Below are positions 26,054-35,164 of a stretch of DNA of 64,000 nt, one piece after another. The stretch is from Rhodococcus sp. W8901 (GTDB taxonomy: Bacteria > Actinomycetota > Actinomycetes > Mycobacteriales > Mycobacteriaceae). The position numbers were made by a program, and so were the translations under genes. The first letter of the stretch is position 1. The number at the start of each line of letters is the position of its first letter. The notes under the pieces are model-generated. The model made no database searches, was not told the DNA's origin, and saw only the letters and a list, made by a program, of their open reading frames with translations. The stretch spans positions 3,534,001 to 3,598,000 of the forward strand of contig NZ_CP054690.1 of NCBI RefSeq assembly GCF_013348805.1, given 5' to 3'.

Positions 26054-27439
26054 TCAGCTCCGGGCCGGCTCCAGCGACTCGTCCGCGAACGGATCGCCCT
26101 GGCGCGGCGCGTTGTACAGCGTCTCGTCCAGGATCTTCTCGCGCTTGGCGACGATGGTCGGCACCAGCGCCTGACCGGTCACGTTGAGCGCGGTGCGCCC
26201 CATGTCGACGATCGGTTCGACCGCGAGCAGCAGGCCGACACCGGCCAGCGGCAGACCGAGCGTGGACAGCGTCAGCGTGAGCATGACGGTCGCACCGGTG
26301 GTGCCGGCGGTGGCCGTCGAACCGATCACCGACACCACGATGATGAGCAGGTAGTCGGTCAGGCTCAGGTCGATACCGTAGAACTGGGCGACGAAGATCG
26401 CCGCGATCGCCGGGTACACCGCGGCGCAGCCGTCCATCTTGGTGGTCGCGCCGAGCGGCACCGCGAACGACGCGTACTCGCGCGGCACACCGAGATTGCG
26501 TTCGGTGACCCGCTCGGTGAGCGGCAGTGTGCCGATCGAGGAGCGTGAGACGAACCCGAGTTGCGTGGCCGGCCACACTCCCGTGAAGAAGTTCTTCACC
26601 GAAAGCCCGTGCACCCGAATCAGAATCGGGTAGACGACGAAGAAGACGATCGCCAGTCCGATGTACACGGCGAGGGTGAACACGCCGAGCTGACCGATCG
26701 CGTCCCAACCGTAGGTGGCGACGGCCTTGCCGATGAGGGCGGCGGTGCCGATCGGCGCGAGGCGGATGATCCACCACAGCACCTTCTGCACGATCGCCAG
26801 CAGCGCGGCGTTGAAGTTCAGGAACGGCTCGGCCTTCTCCCCCACCTTCAGGGCGGCGATGCCGATCGCGATCGCGACGACGAGCAACTGCAGGACGTTG
26901 AAGCTCAGCGACGTGGTCGCCGAGAAGCCGGAGGCGGCGTCACCGGTGACGGTGGTCCGGGCGCCGAGGCCGAGGAAGTTCTGCGGCACCAGACCGGTGA
27001 GGAACGCCCACCACGATCCGGAACTCTTCGGCTCGGAGGCCGTCGTCGCGTCGACCGTGGTGTTCGCGCCGGGCTGCATGACCAGGCCGACGGCGATACC
27101 GATCAGCACCGCGATGAACGCGGTGATTGCGAACCACAGCAGCGTCTGGACCGCGAGGCGGGCCGCGTTCGCGACGTTCCGCAGATTCGCGATGGAGCTG
27201 ACGATCGCGGTGAAGATCAGCGGTATCACCGCGACGGTGAGGAGGGCGACGTAGCTGGAACCGATGGTCTTGACGGTTCCGACCAGCCAGTTCTCGTTGC
27301 CGTCGGCGGCATCGGGCATGGACCGGGCGATCAGACCGATGACGACGCCGAGGATCAGGCCGGCGACGATCTGCGGGCCGAACGAGGTTGCCCACTTGGG
27401 CAGGGCGCGCCGGGGCGCGTCGAGGGTGGGGGCCGACAT
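26054..27439 (-). CDS. Dicarboxylate/amino acid:cation symporter (DAACS family)
   Basis: A 461-residue secondary transporter of the DctA/GltP family, importing C4-dicarboxylates or acidic amino acids with H+ or Na+. Start MSAPTLDAPRRALPKW at 27439 behind GAAAGG. About eight transmembrane segments plus two re-entrant hairpins. Substrate-site motifs are SRSSIGTLPLTER (hairpin 1 serine-rich tip), PLGATTKMDGCAAVYP (the TM7 NMDGT-like motif, here KMDGCA) and STATAGTTGATV (hairpin 2), with MGRTALNVTGQ (the TM8 xR(T)xxNVxGD-like motif with Q in place of D). The replaced D suggests a substrate range different from classic DctA. Confidence 0.9.
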   Translation of the reverse strand: MSAPTLDAPRRALPKWATSFGPQIVAGLILGVVIGLIARSMPDAADGNENWLVGTVKTIGSSYVALLTVAVIPLIFTAIVSSIANLRNVANAARLAVQTLLWFAITAFIAVLIGIAVGLVMQPGANTTVDATTASEPKSSGSWWAFLTGLVPQNFLGLGARTTVTGDAASGFSATTSLSFNVLQLLVVAIAIGIAALKVGEKAEPFLNFNAALLAIVQKVLWWIIRLAPIGTAALIGKAVATYGWDAIGQLGVFTLAVYIGLAIVFFVVYPILIRVHGLSVKNFFTGVWPATQLGFVSRSSIGTLPLTERVTERNLGVPREYASFAVPLGATTKMDGCAAVYPAIAAIFVAQFYGIDLSLTDYLLIIVVSVIGSTATAGTTGATVMLTLTLSTLGLPLAGVGLLLAVEPIVDMGRTALNVTGQALVPTIVAKREKILDETLYNAPRQGDPFADESLEPARS

Positions 27440-27759
27440 GAGGGCCTTTCGGGTGGAGATGTGGAGACGGCGCACGACGACGCGCGCGACCGAAGGGGAC
27501 GCACGGAGGGCTCAGAGGGAGGAGCCGTCCCGGGACTCGAGATGTCTACCGGGTGTCAGGCGTGACAGACCGCGCTCGCCTGCAGACAGTTGTCGACGTA
27601 GCGGCGACAGGTCAGCAGGGCGTTCACAACGAGGAAGGGTACGCCCATACCGGGCATCGATTCCAACCGGGCGGCACCGGCGAGCGAATCGGCGGACAAT
27701 GGGACCACGATCGACGACACCGGCCGCGGAAGATCGCGGCCGCCGGAGGAGCGATTGTC

Positions 27760-28215
27760 ATGGACGAGTCCGAGGGCTTGGCCCGGACCACGACTCAATT
27801 GGCGGCGACCGTCGTCGCCGCGATCATCCTGTCGATAGGCATCGTCGGGTTCGTTCCGGGCATCACGTCCGACGTCGGCGACATCACCTGGGCCGGCCCC
27901 GGGACCGACGCGCGACTGCTCGGCACCGTGGAGGTGTCGATCCTGCACAACCTCGCGCACATCGCGGCCGGCGCCGTCGGTCTGGCGATGTCCCGCACAC
28001 TGGCCTCCGCCGAGATGTTCCTCATCGGCGCCGGATTCCTGTCGGCGATGCTCGCCGTGTACGGGTTGGTCATCGACGCCGCGACGGCGTCGAACTTCAT
28101 GCCGATCGACACCGCCGGGAGCTGGCTGCACCTGCTCGCCGGCGTCGGACTGGTGTTCCTGGGCGTCGCGCTGCCGCGACACGACGACGGACCTACAGAT
28201 GCGACGTATCGTTGA
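27760..28215 (+). CDS. DUF4383-type membrane protein
   Basis: A 151-residue integral membrane protein with four transmembrane helices (about 13-32, 62-80, 85-105 and 118-138). The second helix begins with the family-typical ILHNLAHIAAGAVGLAMS, resembling DUF4383. Start ATG 27760 behind GGAGGAG. Its last 23 bases overlap the convergent RNase H/phosphatase gene. Function unknown. Confidence 0.8.
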   Translation: MDESEGLARTTTQLAATVVAAIILSIGIVGFVPGITSDVGDITWAGPGTDARLLGTVEVSILHNLAHIAAGAVGLAMSRTLASAEMFLIGAGFLSAMLAVYGLVIDAATASNFMPIDTAGSWLHLLAGVGLVFLGVALPRHDDGPTDATYR

Positions 28216-29305
28216 CCAGCCGCACCGACGAGCCACCGTCCGGGTAGAACTCCGCGATGCTCAGCGACGCCAGATCCAGGTGCAGGCGGTACAGCAACGA
28301 CGGACCCACGTCGAGCGCCAGTTGCAGCAGTGTCTTGATCGGCGTCACGTGCGTGACCACCAGGATGTTCGAGCCCGCATACGACGCGGTGAGCTCGTCA
28401 CGCACCCGCTCGATCCGGGCCCGGACCTCGTCGAAGCTCTCGCCCTCGGGTGGGCGCACGGACGTGTCCGACAGCCACCGGCGATGCAGGTCGGGGTCCC
28501 GCTCGGCGGCCTCACCGAACGTCAGGCCCTCCCACTTACCGAAGTCCGTCTCGGTGAGTCCCTCGTGCACCGTGACCGGCAGTCCCAACGCGCGGGCGGC
28601 CGCGTCCGCGGTCTCCCGGGCTCGCCCGAGCGGCGACGACACCACCGCGGCGATCGCGCCGCGCTCGGCGATCCGCTCCGCCGCCGACCGGGCCTGCGAC
28701 CGGCCGAACGCCGTGAGTTCGGGATTGCCGCGGCCCGAATAGCGCCGTTCGACGGACAGTTCGGTCTGGCCGTGCCGCAGCAGCAGCATCCGGGTGGGGG
28801 CGCCGACCGCGCCGGTCCAACCCGGAGCGGTGGCCGCGGCCGGCTCCGCCGCGGATTCCTCGGTGGTCTCGGCGACCGCACCGGAGGTGATCGCGTCCTC
28901 CCCGTCCATCGCCTCGTTCGCGAGCCGGTCGGCGTGGGAGTTCTCGGCGCGCGGGATCCACGTGTACGTGACCCGCGCGAACGATCCCGCCAGCGTCCGC
29001 GCCTGCTCGGCGAGCGGAATCATGTCCGGGTGCTTGATCTTCCAGCGCCCGGACATCTGCTCGACGACGAGTTTGGAGTCCATCCGGACGTCCACCTCGC
29101 GGGCGCCGAGGTCGCGGGCCGCGGTCAGGCCCGCGACGAGGCCGCGGTACTCGGCGACGTTGTTGGTGGCGACACCGAGGAACTCGCGGCGCTCGGCGAG
29201 CACCCGGTTCCGATCGGCATCGAACACCACCGCGCCGTACCCGGCCGGGCCCGGGTTACCCCTCGATCCGCCGTCGGCCTCGACGACGACCCGGTCAAGA
29301 GTCAC
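28193..29305 (-). CDS. Bifunctional RNase HI / histidine phosphatase (CobC-like) fusion
   Basis: A 370-residue fusion equivalent to Rv2228c. Residues about 1-130 are an RNase HI with the acidic catalytic set in VEADGGSRGNPGPAGYG, NVAEYRGL, VRMDSKLVVEQM and SHADRLANEAM. After an Ala-rich linker, residues about 165-370 form a phosphoglycerate-mutase-like phosphatase with the LLRHGQTE phospho-histidine motif, ETDFGKWEGL and VVTHVTPIK. The second domain acts as alpha-ribazole or acid phosphatase in related proteins, which fits the neighbouring cobalamin genes. Start GTG 29305 overlaps the upstream stop (GTGA). Confidence 0.93.
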   Translation of the reverse strand: MTLDRVVVEADGGSRGNPGPAGYGAVVFDADRNRVLAERREFLGVATNNVAEYRGLVAGLTAARDLGAREVDVRMDSKLVVEQMSGRWKIKHPDMIPLAEQARTLAGSFARVTYTWIPRAENSHADRLANEAMDGEDAITSGAVAETTEESAAEPAAATAPGWTGAVGAPTRMLLLRHGQTELSVERRYSGRGNPELTAFGRSQARSAAERIAERGAIAAVVSSPLGRARETADAAARALGLPVTVHEGLTETDFGKWEGLTFGEAAERDPDLHRRWLSDTSVRPPEGESFDEVRARIERVRDELTASYAGSNILVVTHVTPIKTLLQLALDVGPSLLYRLHLDLASLSIAEFYPDGGSSVRLVNDTSHL

Positions 29306-30039
29306 AGACCGGACTCCTTGGTGCGCACCATGATTGCGCCGCATTCGGGGCAGCGGACGACGACGTCCGCAGCGGTGCCGGCGATCCGGGAGATCTCGCC
29401 GCGGTCGATCTCGATGCGGCACGCGCCGCAGCGACGGGCCTGCAGCAGGGCCGCGCCGACACCGCGCTGCTCGCGCTGCTTCTCGTAGATCGCGAGCAGG
29501 TCCTCGGGGAACTGACCGACCAGGGCGGCGCGGTCGGTGTCGCAGCGCTGCTGCGTCTTCTCGAGGTCCGCGACGGCGTCGTCGCGGCGACGCTCTGCGT
29601 CGATCAGTTCGTCCTCGACCTGCGTCAGGCGGGCACCGGCGTGGTCGTGATCGGCCTGCGACGCCTCCCGGCGCTCCATCACCTCGAGCAGTTCGTCCTC
29701 GAGCACGCTCTGTCGACGCTCCAGGCTGCTGAGCTCGTGCTGCAACTCCGACAGCTGCTTCGCGCCGACGGTGCCGCCCTCGAGCAGCTTCCGGTCCCGC
29801 ACCTCGCGCTGGCGGACCGCGTCGACCTCGCCTTCGAGCTTCTTGATGTCCCGGTCGAGGTCGTCGAGGACGATCTCGACGGACACCGCCGCGTCCTTAC
29901 GGGAGAGGCGCTCGGCTTCGAGTCGCTCCACTTCCTGCTGCTCGGGCAGTGTCGAGCGACGGTGCGCGAGCCGTGCCAGCTCGGTGTCCACACCCGCGAG
30001 CTCGAGAAGCTTGGACTGCACTGAGGGATCGACGTTCAC
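29302..30039 (-). CDS. Zinc-ribbon coiled-coil protein (CdsZ/DUF164 type)
   Basis: A 245-residue cytoplasmic protein. Residues about 10-180 are a long antiparallel coiled coil rich in Glu/Leu/Arg. The C-terminus is a C4 zinc ribbon (RRCGACRIEIDR ... VVRCPECGAIMVR). It is the counterpart of Rv2229c and of zinc-ribbon proteins that in other bacteria bind RNA or the RNase H/cobalamin neighbourhood. It is translationally coupled to the RNase H fusion downstream (4-base overlap) and follows the Nif3-like gene. Confidence 0.9.
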   Translation of the reverse strand: MNVDPSVQSKLLELAGVDTELARLAHRRSTLPEQQEVERLEAERLSRKDAAVSVEIVLDDLDRDIKKLEGEVDAVRQREVRDRKLLEGGTVGAKQLSELQHELSSLERRQSVLEDELLEVMERREASQADHDHAGARLTQVEDELIDAERRRDDAVADLEKTQQRCDTDRAALVGQFPEDLLAIYEKQREQRGVGAALLQARRCGACRIEIDRGEISRIAGTAADVVVRCPECGAIMVRTKESGL

Positions 30040-30195
30040 GCGTGGAAGCTCCTGCTGTGTTCTTGATGTTCTTGGGGTCGGACCAGTGGTCGTTCGTCGT
30101 AGCCGACGAACTCGTACCGGCCGAGATCAGGTGTCAACCGTACCCCGACAATGCGGTGCGCCGACCACATCAGCCGACCGCTTCACCGGCACCCG

Positions 30196-31341
30196 TCAGT
30201 GGCACGCGACGGTCCACGGGTCGGTGCGCAGTTCCGTCACCCGCACCTCCCAGCCGTCGACGTCCGAGAACCGCTCGTCGAGCACGCCCTTCGCCTGTGC
30301 GCACCACGGTTGTTCGCTGGCCCAGTGCGCCACGTCCACGAGCGCCGGCCCGCCCTGCCGCAGATGCTCGTCGGCGGGGTGGTGACGCAGGTCCGCGGTC
30401 ACATAGGCGTCGACGCCGAGGCCGGTCACGGTGTCGAGCAGCGAGTCGCCCGAGCCCCCGCAGACCGCGACAGTGCGGACGATCCGGTCCGGATCTCCGG
30501 CTGCGCGAACACCCCATTCGGTGCGCGGCAGCGCCGCCGCGACCCGTTCGGTGAACTCGCGCAGCGTCTGCGGCCGCGGCAGCTCCCCGACCCGGCCGAG
30601 GCCCCGGCTGCCGGGGAAGTCGACGGTCTCGAACACGTCGAACGCGGGCTCCTCGTACGGGTGCGCCGCCCGCAGGGCGCGCAGCACGCGTGTTCGGGCC
30701 GAGCGCGGCGCGATCACCTCGACGCGGTCCTCGCGCACCGCCTCCACCTCGCCGACGGTGCCCAGCGTCGGGTTGGCGCCGGCGAGCGGCCGGAACTGTC
30801 CGTCGCCGGTCGCCGTCCAACTGCACTCGCGGTAGTCACCGAGCTCGCCGGCGCCGGCCGCGAACAGTGCGTCGCGCACTCGGCCCGTGTCGGTCGTGGG
30901 GACCATCACCACCCACTTGTCGGTCACCGTGTCGGGGATCGGGACCAGCGGGCGCGTGTCCACGAGGCCCAGCGCGCCCGCGAGCGCGTCGGACACGCCC
31001 GGATCGGCGCGGTCGGCGTTGGTGTGCGCGCTGTACAGCGCGCATCCGCCGCGGATCAGCCGGTGCAGCAGCGCCCCCTTCGGCGTGTGCGCGCCGACGG
31101 TGTCGACGCCGCGCAGCAACAGCGGGTGGTGCACCAGCAGCAGTTGTGCACCGGTCGCCAGCGCCTCGTCCACGACCGCGGCGGTCGCGTCGACGGCGAC
31201 GACCACCTTGCGGACCTCGTCGGCGGGGTCGCCGGCCACCAGGCCGACCGAGTCCCACGACTCGGCGAGGGCCGGCGGGTAGGCCGTCTCGAGGGCCGCG
31301 ATCACCTCGGCCAGCGTCGGGGTCGTCGTCGGGGTTGTCAT
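30196..31341 (-). CDS. Nif3-like dinuclear metal centre protein (DUF34)
   Basis: A 381-residue Nif3/YbgI family protein, equivalent to Rv2230c. The N-terminal lobe has [28 protein letters not shown] (metal-binding His pair) and [22 protein letters not shown]-like insert domain (about 130-260) includes [14 protein letters not shown]. The C-terminal lobe has [27 protein letters not shown] and [10 protein letters not shown], giving the remaining metal ligands. Biochemical role unsettled; proposed as a GTP cyclohydrolase-like or metal-insertion enzyme. The ATG at 31341 shares its A with the upstream TGA (TGATG); a GTG three bases earlier is an alternative. Confidence 0.92.
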   Translation of the reverse strand: MTTPTTTPTLAEVIAALETAYPPALAESWDSVGLVAGDPADEVRKVVVAVDATAAVVDEALATGAQLLLVHHPLLLRGVDTVGAHTPKGALLHRLIRGGCALYSAHTNADRADPGVSDALAGALGLVDTRPLVPIPDTVTDKWVVMVPTTDTGRVRDALFAAGAGELGDYRECSWTATGDGQFRPLAGANPTLGTVGEVEAVREDRVEVIAPRSARTRVLRALRAAHPYEEPAFDVFETVDFPGSRGLGRVGELPRPQTLREFTERVAAALPRTEWGVRAAGDPDRIVRTVAVCGGSGDSLLDTVTGLGVDAYVTADLRHHPADEHLRQGGPALVDVAHWASEQPWCAQAKGVLDERFSDVDGWEVRVTELRTDPWTVACH

Positions 31342-32399
31342 CACGGCATCTCCCTCGTCAGTTCACTCATGGCGGCGATAAGTTGCTCGGCCTTCCCGCG
31401 CGGCCGGACCGCGACGCGCAGGAAGTCCGGGCCCAGGCCCGGGAAGGTGTCGCAGCGGCGGACCGCGATCCCCCGCTCGCGCAGGTGGGCGCGCGCACGC
31501 TCGCCGTCCGGCAGACGCAGCAGCAGGAACGGCGCCGACGCCGGCAGGTGGACGTCCACCCCGGCGTCGCGGAGCAGCGCGGCCATGTCGCCGCGGTCGG
31601 CGGCGATCCGGTTCGCCATCTCCCCGGCCTGCTCGACGGCGGCGGGTTCGCTGCACGCGGTGATCGCCTCGAGTTGCAGGCTGCCCACCGGCCAGTGCGC
31701 GCGCCCGTGCTGCATCCGCGCCAGCACGTCCGGGTGGCCCAGCGCGTAGCCGCACCGCAGCCCGGCCAGCGCCCACGTCTTCGTCAGGCTCCGCAGCACC
31801 AGGACGTCGGGCAGCGAGAGGCCGGCTACCGACTCGGTCTCCCCCGGGACCGAGTCCATGAACGCCTCGTCGACGACGAGGATCCGGCCGGGCCGGCGCA
31901 GCGCGAGGACGTCATCCGCCGCGTGCAGCACCGACGTCGGGTTGGTGGGGTTGCCGAGCACCACGAGATCGGCGGAGTCCGGCACGGCGGCGGGATCGAG
32001 GCGGTACGGCGCCTCCAGGGTCACGTGCGTCACCGGGACGCCGGCCTCGCGCAGTGCGAGTTCGGGCTCGGTGAACGACGGATGGATCAGCGCCGCCTTG
32101 CGCACCCCGAGCCGCGGCAGCATCGCGAACCCCTCGGCGCCGCCGGCCAGTGGCAGCACCTCCTCCGGCGTCCGGCCGTGCCGGACGGCCACCTGTTCGC
32201 GGGCGCACCGGTCGGCGTCGGCGGCCGGATACCTGCCCAGGCCCGCCAGGGCGTCGGCAAGCCTGCGCCGCAACCACTCCGGCGGCCCGTCTCCCTGCAC
32301 GTTCACCGCGAAGTCGAGCAGTCCGGGGCCGGTCTCGGCGTCGCCGTGGTGCCGCAGGGCCGCGAGAGTGTCCGCCGCCGATCCCGATCCGAATTCCAT
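31341..32399 (-). CDS. cobC: CobC-like PLP-dependent aminotransferase
   Basis: A 352-residue fold-type I PLP enzyme, counterpart of Rv2231c, of the histidinol-phosphate aminotransferase / threonine-phosphate decarboxylase group that supplies aminopropanol phosphate for cobalamin. Visible are [40 protein letters not shown] and the PLP-lysine motif [20 protein letters not shown], with a C-terminal DFLRVAVRP arginine. Start [20 protein letters not shown] at 32399. It is coupled to the Nif3-like gene and lies close to cobD. Exact activity is inferred. Confidence 0.88.
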   Translation of the reverse strand: MEFGSGSAADTLAALRHHGDAETGPGLLDFAVNVQGDGPPEWLRRRLADALAGLGRYPAADADRCAREQVAVRHGRTPEEVLPLAGGAEGFAMLPRLGVRKAALIHPSFTEPELALREAGVPVTHVTLEAPYRLDPAAVPDSADLVVLGNPTNPTSVLHAADDVLALRRPGRILVVDEAFMDSVPGETESVAGLSLPDVLVLRSLTKTWALAGLRCGYALGHPDVLARMQHGRAHWPVGSLQLEAITACSEPAAVEQAGEMANRIAADRGDMAALLRDAGVDVHLPASAPFLLLRLPDGERARAHLRERGIAVRRCDTFPGLGPDFLRVAVRPRGKAEQLIAAMSELTREMP

Positions 32400-32473
32400 A
32401 GCCGTCGAGCCTACGGCGCGTGCGGTGGCGCACCTGCCCGGGCGTCGGTGGACGTCGGCAGCACAATGGAGCC

Positions 32474-33178
32474 GTGACACTTTCCTCTTCCTCCCCCGGC
32501 CTCGCCTCGACACCCACGACGATCGCCCCGGTCATTCTGTTCGACCTCGACGGCACCCTCACCGACTCCGCGCTCGGCATCCACAACGGCTTCCGGCACG
32601 CCCTCGCCGCGGTCGGCGGTCCCGAGCCCACCGCGGAGATGCTGGCGACGGTAATCGGCCCGCCGCTGATGGACTCGATGCGCGGGATGGGACTCGACGC
32701 CGACACCACCGCGGCGGCGCTGGCCGCGTACTTCGAGCGGTACGACGCGATCGGCTGGTCGGAGAACGAGGTGTACGAGGGCATCGAGCCGATGCTGACG
32801 GCCGCCCGGGGCACCGGCGCCCGCCTCGCGGTCGCGACGTCGAAGACCGAGAAGTTCGCGATCCGGATCCTCGAGCACTTCGGCCTCGCCGACTACTTCG
32901 AGGTGATCGGCGGGGCCAGCAGCGACGGGTCGCGCCGCGCGAAGGCCGACGTCGTCGAGCACGTCCTCGGCGGGCTGGGCCTGCCGGCGACCGTGGGCGG
33001 CACCGCCGACGTCGTGATGATCGGCGACCGCGAGCACGACGTGCACGGCGCGGGGCACTGGGGCATCCCGACGGTGTTCGTCGAGTGGGGCTACGGCACG
33101 GCAGACGAGGCGGCCGCCGCCCGCTGGACGGCGCCCACCGTCGCGCATCTCGAGCGGATCCTCACGCGGGCCGGGTGA
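32474..33178 (+). CDS. ptkA: HAD-family hydrolase / PtkA-like protein
   Basis: A 234-residue haloacid-dehalogenase protein: DLDGT motif I (Asp24/Asp26), VATSKTEKFA motif II, and K939-type lysine before the MIGDREHDVHGA motif IV (quoted from the sequence, VVMIGDREHDVHGA). The cap region (about 40-110) is helical, as in phosphoglycolate phosphatase. In M. tuberculosis the syntenic protein (Rv2232) was described as the tyrosine kinase PtkA acting on PtpA. The gene here directly precedes a ptpA homologue by 7 bp, so the pair is kept together. Start GTG 32474 behind GGAG. Confidence 0.88.
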   Translation: MTLSSSSPGLASTPTTIAPVILFDLDGTLTDSALGIHNGFRHALAAVGGPEPTAEMLATVIGPPLMDSMRGMGLDADTTAAALAAYFERYDAIGWSENEVYEGIEPMLTAARGTGARLAVATSKTEKFAIRILEHFGLADYFEVIGGASSDGSRRAKADVVEHVLGGLGLPATVGGTADVVMIGDREHDVHGAGHWGIPTVFVEWGYGTADEAAAARWTAPTVAHLERILTRAG

Positions 33179-33185
33179 GCCGGGC

Positions 33186-33641
33186 ATGATTCACGTCACC
33201 TTCGTGTGCACCGGCAACATCTGCCGGTCCCCCATGGCGGAGCGCATCTTCGCCGAGCACGTGCGCCGCGCCGGTCTCGACGATCGGGTGCGGGTCAGCA
33301 GCGCGGGCACCCACGGCTACCACGTCGGCGACGGCGCCGACGGCCGCACCGACCGGGTGCTCGTCGATGCCGGCTACCCGACCGGGCACCGCGCCGAGCA
33401 GGTCGGGGACGACCATCTGGCCGCCGACCTGGTGGTCGCGCTCGACCGTGGACACGATCGGGCCCTCGCTCATCTCGGGGTGCCCACCGAGCGCCGCCGA
33501 CTGCTCCGCAGCTTCGATCCGGATGCGGACGGCGATTCGGTGCCCGACCCGTACTACGGCGACATGACCGACTTCGAACTGGTCCGCGACCAGATCGAGG
33601 CAGCCGTTCCGGGCCTGCTGAACTGGGTGCGGGGGAGCTGA
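33186..33641 (+). CDS. ptpA: Low-molecular-weight protein tyrosine phosphatase
   Basis: A 151-residue LMW-PTP. The phosphate-binding loop VCTGNICRS gives the nucleophile Cys8 and Arg14; the general acid is Asp121 in DPYYG. SSAGTHGYHVGDGAD matches the family middle segment. The mycobacterial counterpart PtpA (Rv2234) is secreted into host cells and dephosphorylates tyrosine. Here secretion and role are not shown. It forms an operon with ptkA. Confidence 0.95.
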   Translation: MIHVTFVCTGNICRSPMAERIFAEHVRRAGLDDRVRVSSAGTHGYHVGDGADGRTDRVLVDAGYPTGHRAEQVGDDHLAADLVVALDRGHDRALAHLGVPTERRRLLRSFDPDADGDSVPDPYYGDMTDFELVRDQIEAAVPGLLNWVRGS

Positions 33642-33669
33642 CCGGCAGCCGAGCCGCTACCGTGGACAC

Positions 33670-34629
33670 GTGCGAAGGCTGAAGTTTCTGCTGCGTCCCG
33701 GCTGGCTTGCGTTGGCGGCCGTGGTAGCCGGTTTCGCCTTCATGTGTTTCACCGTCCTGGCGCCGTGGCAGCTCGGCAAGAACACCAGGACCGAGGAACG
33801 CAACGGGCTGCTCGAACAGTCCATCAACGCCGACGCGGTGTCGATCGACACCCTGCTCGGTGGTGCCGGCCCGGCCCCGGACGACGAGTGGCGCAAGGTC
33901 GTCGCGACGGGAACCTATCTTCCCGACAGCGACCTCCTGGTCCGGCTCCGCTCGGTGGAGGACGCGCCCGCGTACGAGGTGCTCACCCCGATGCGACTGA
34001 GCGACGGCGCCACCCTGCTCGTCAACCGCGGTTACGTGCGCCCTGTGCAGGGCACCGAGGCGCCGCCCATCCCGGCGCCGCCCACCGGCGAGGTGTCCGT
34101 CGAGGGCCGCGTCCGCATGTCCGAGGGCACGGTTCCGGGCAAGGAACCGATCACCGAGGCCGGCACCGAGCAGGTGTACTACATCGACTCCGGCCAGATC
34201 GGGCAGTTCATCGGCACCGACCTGGTCAACGGCTACCTGCAACTCGACGACGCCCAGCCGGGCGGGCTCGGCACCATCCCGCTGCCGATGCTCGACGCCG
34301 GGCCGTACCTGTCGTACGGGTTGCAGTGGCTGGCGTTCGGCATCATGGCGCCGCTGGGTCTGGCCTACTTCGTCCGCGCCGAACTCCGCGAGCGCCGCAA
34401 GACCAAGGCGACCGCGGCGGCGCCGCCGGCGCCGGAACCGGCCGACGAACCAACCACCGCGACGCCACCGGTCGACGAGACTCCGGCCGGTGCGGCTCCC
34501 GAACCCACCGTCGACGAGTTCGCACTGCCCACCCGCCGCCGTGGACTGCGCAAGAAGGACGCGGCCCCCAGCGCGCCGCTGTCCGCCAGCGAGGCCAAGA
34601 TGGCCGACCGCTACGGCAGACGTCGCTGA
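33670..34629 (+). CDS. SURF1-family cytochrome oxidase assembly protein
   Basis: A 319-residue membrane protein equivalent to Rv2235. The first transmembrane helix (about 10-32, PGWLALAAVVAGFAFMCFTV) is followed by the SURF1 signature (APWQLGKNTRTEERN). A periplasmic domain contains WRKVVATGTYLPDSDLLVR and VLTPMRLSDGATLLVNRGYV. The second helix is near 215-235 (YGLQWLAFGIMAPLGLAYF). A charged, Pro/Ala-rich cytoplasmic tail of about 80 residues is typical of actinobacteria. Proteins of this family help assemble haem a-containing cytochrome c oxidase. Start GTG 33670. Confidence 0.9.
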   Translation: MRRLKFLLRPGWLALAAVVAGFAFMCFTVLAPWQLGKNTRTEERNGLLEQSINADAVSIDTLLGGAGPAPDDEWRKVVATGTYLPDSDLLVRLRSVEDAPAYEVLTPMRLSDGATLLVNRGYVRPVQGTEAPPIPAPPTGEVSVEGRVRMSEGTVPGKEPITEAGTEQVYYIDSGQIGQFIGTDLVNGYLQLDDAQPGGLGTIPLPMLDAGPYLSYGLQWLAFGIMAPLGLAYFVRAELRERRKTKATAAAPPAPEPADEPTTATPPVDETPAGAAPEPTVDEFALPTRRRGLRKKDAAPSAPLSASEAKMADRYGRRR

Positions 34630-34650
34630 CCCGGTCCCCCCACCGACACG

Positions 34651-34692
34651 GAGAAGCCGCCGGCCCCTCGCGGGTATCGGCGGCTTCTCTTT
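34651..34692 (+). terminator. Terminator of the ptkA-ptpA-SURF1 unit
   Basis: A 12-bp stem (GAGAAGCCGCCG / CGGCGGCTTCTC) with a 15-nt loop and a TTTA tail, 22 bases after the SURF1 stop. Confidence 0.8.
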
Positions 34693-34709
34693 ATGACAAC
34701 GCCGCCCGG

Positions 34710-34789
34710 CCCCCGGTATTCCGATCCCCCGGTATTCCGATCCCCCGGTATTCCGATCCCCCGGTATTCCGATCCCCCGGTATTCCGAT
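34710..34789. repeat. Five perfect tandem copies of a 16-bp repeat
   Basis: CCCCCGGTATTCCGAT is repeated five times with no interruption (34710-34725, then every 16 bases to 34789), between the SURF1 terminator and the convergent ABM-monooxygenase gene. It is non-coding on present evidence. The 16-bp period is not a multiple of three, and no open gene spans it. Confidence 0.97.
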
Positions 34790-34807
34790 CTCGGCCTCGG
34801 CCCGGGG

Positions 34808-35092
34808 TCAGAGCGCGGTACCGCTGTCGCATTCGAACTCACTCACCTGCGCCTGGACGATTCGGGCGCCGAGATCCTCGCCGGATCCGTCCCCGCGAAA
34901 AGCGGTCAGAGTGTGCCGGTCCTGCCACCGTTCGAGGACGTTGATCCGGTCGGGTTCGATCGGATCGGGACTGAGGGCGAAGTCCAGGCATCCGTCGGCG
35001 GCCCGCGCCGCCGTCACGACGCTCCGGCAGGCAACCAGGTAGCCCTCGCGGTCGTCCGGGGCGACCCGCAGATATCCGGCCACGATGATCAT
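34808..35092 (-). CDS. Putative quinol monooxygenase (ABM domain)
   Basis: A 94-residue ABM/YgiN-like protein: MIIVAGYLRVAPDDREGYLV strand-helix, GCLDFALSPDPIEPDRINVL strands, ERWQDRHTLTAF helix and a terminal VSEFECDSGTAL. Such proteins are dimeric ferredoxin-like folds that oxidise quinols without cofactor. A stress or aromatic-compound detoxification role is possible. It is 70 bp from cobD on the same strand, and the tandem repeat follows its stop. Confidence 0.82.
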   Translation of the reverse strand: MIIVAGYLRVAPDDREGYLVACRSVVTAARAADGCLDFALSPDPIEPDRINVLERWQDRHTLTAFRGDGSGEDLGARIVQAQVSEFECDSGTAL

Positions 35093-35164
35093 GGTTCTGA
35101 CTCCGTTCGTCTCGAGCTGTCGTGAGGACAGACTCCGGCGGACCGGAGAACTCGTCGCAGCCGG

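Noticed and set aside
34710-34789. Tandem 16-bp repeat as a CRISPR array
   Set aside because: Copies are directly adjacent without spacers and are too short for CRISPR repeats. No cas genes are present. No other array was seen in the window.
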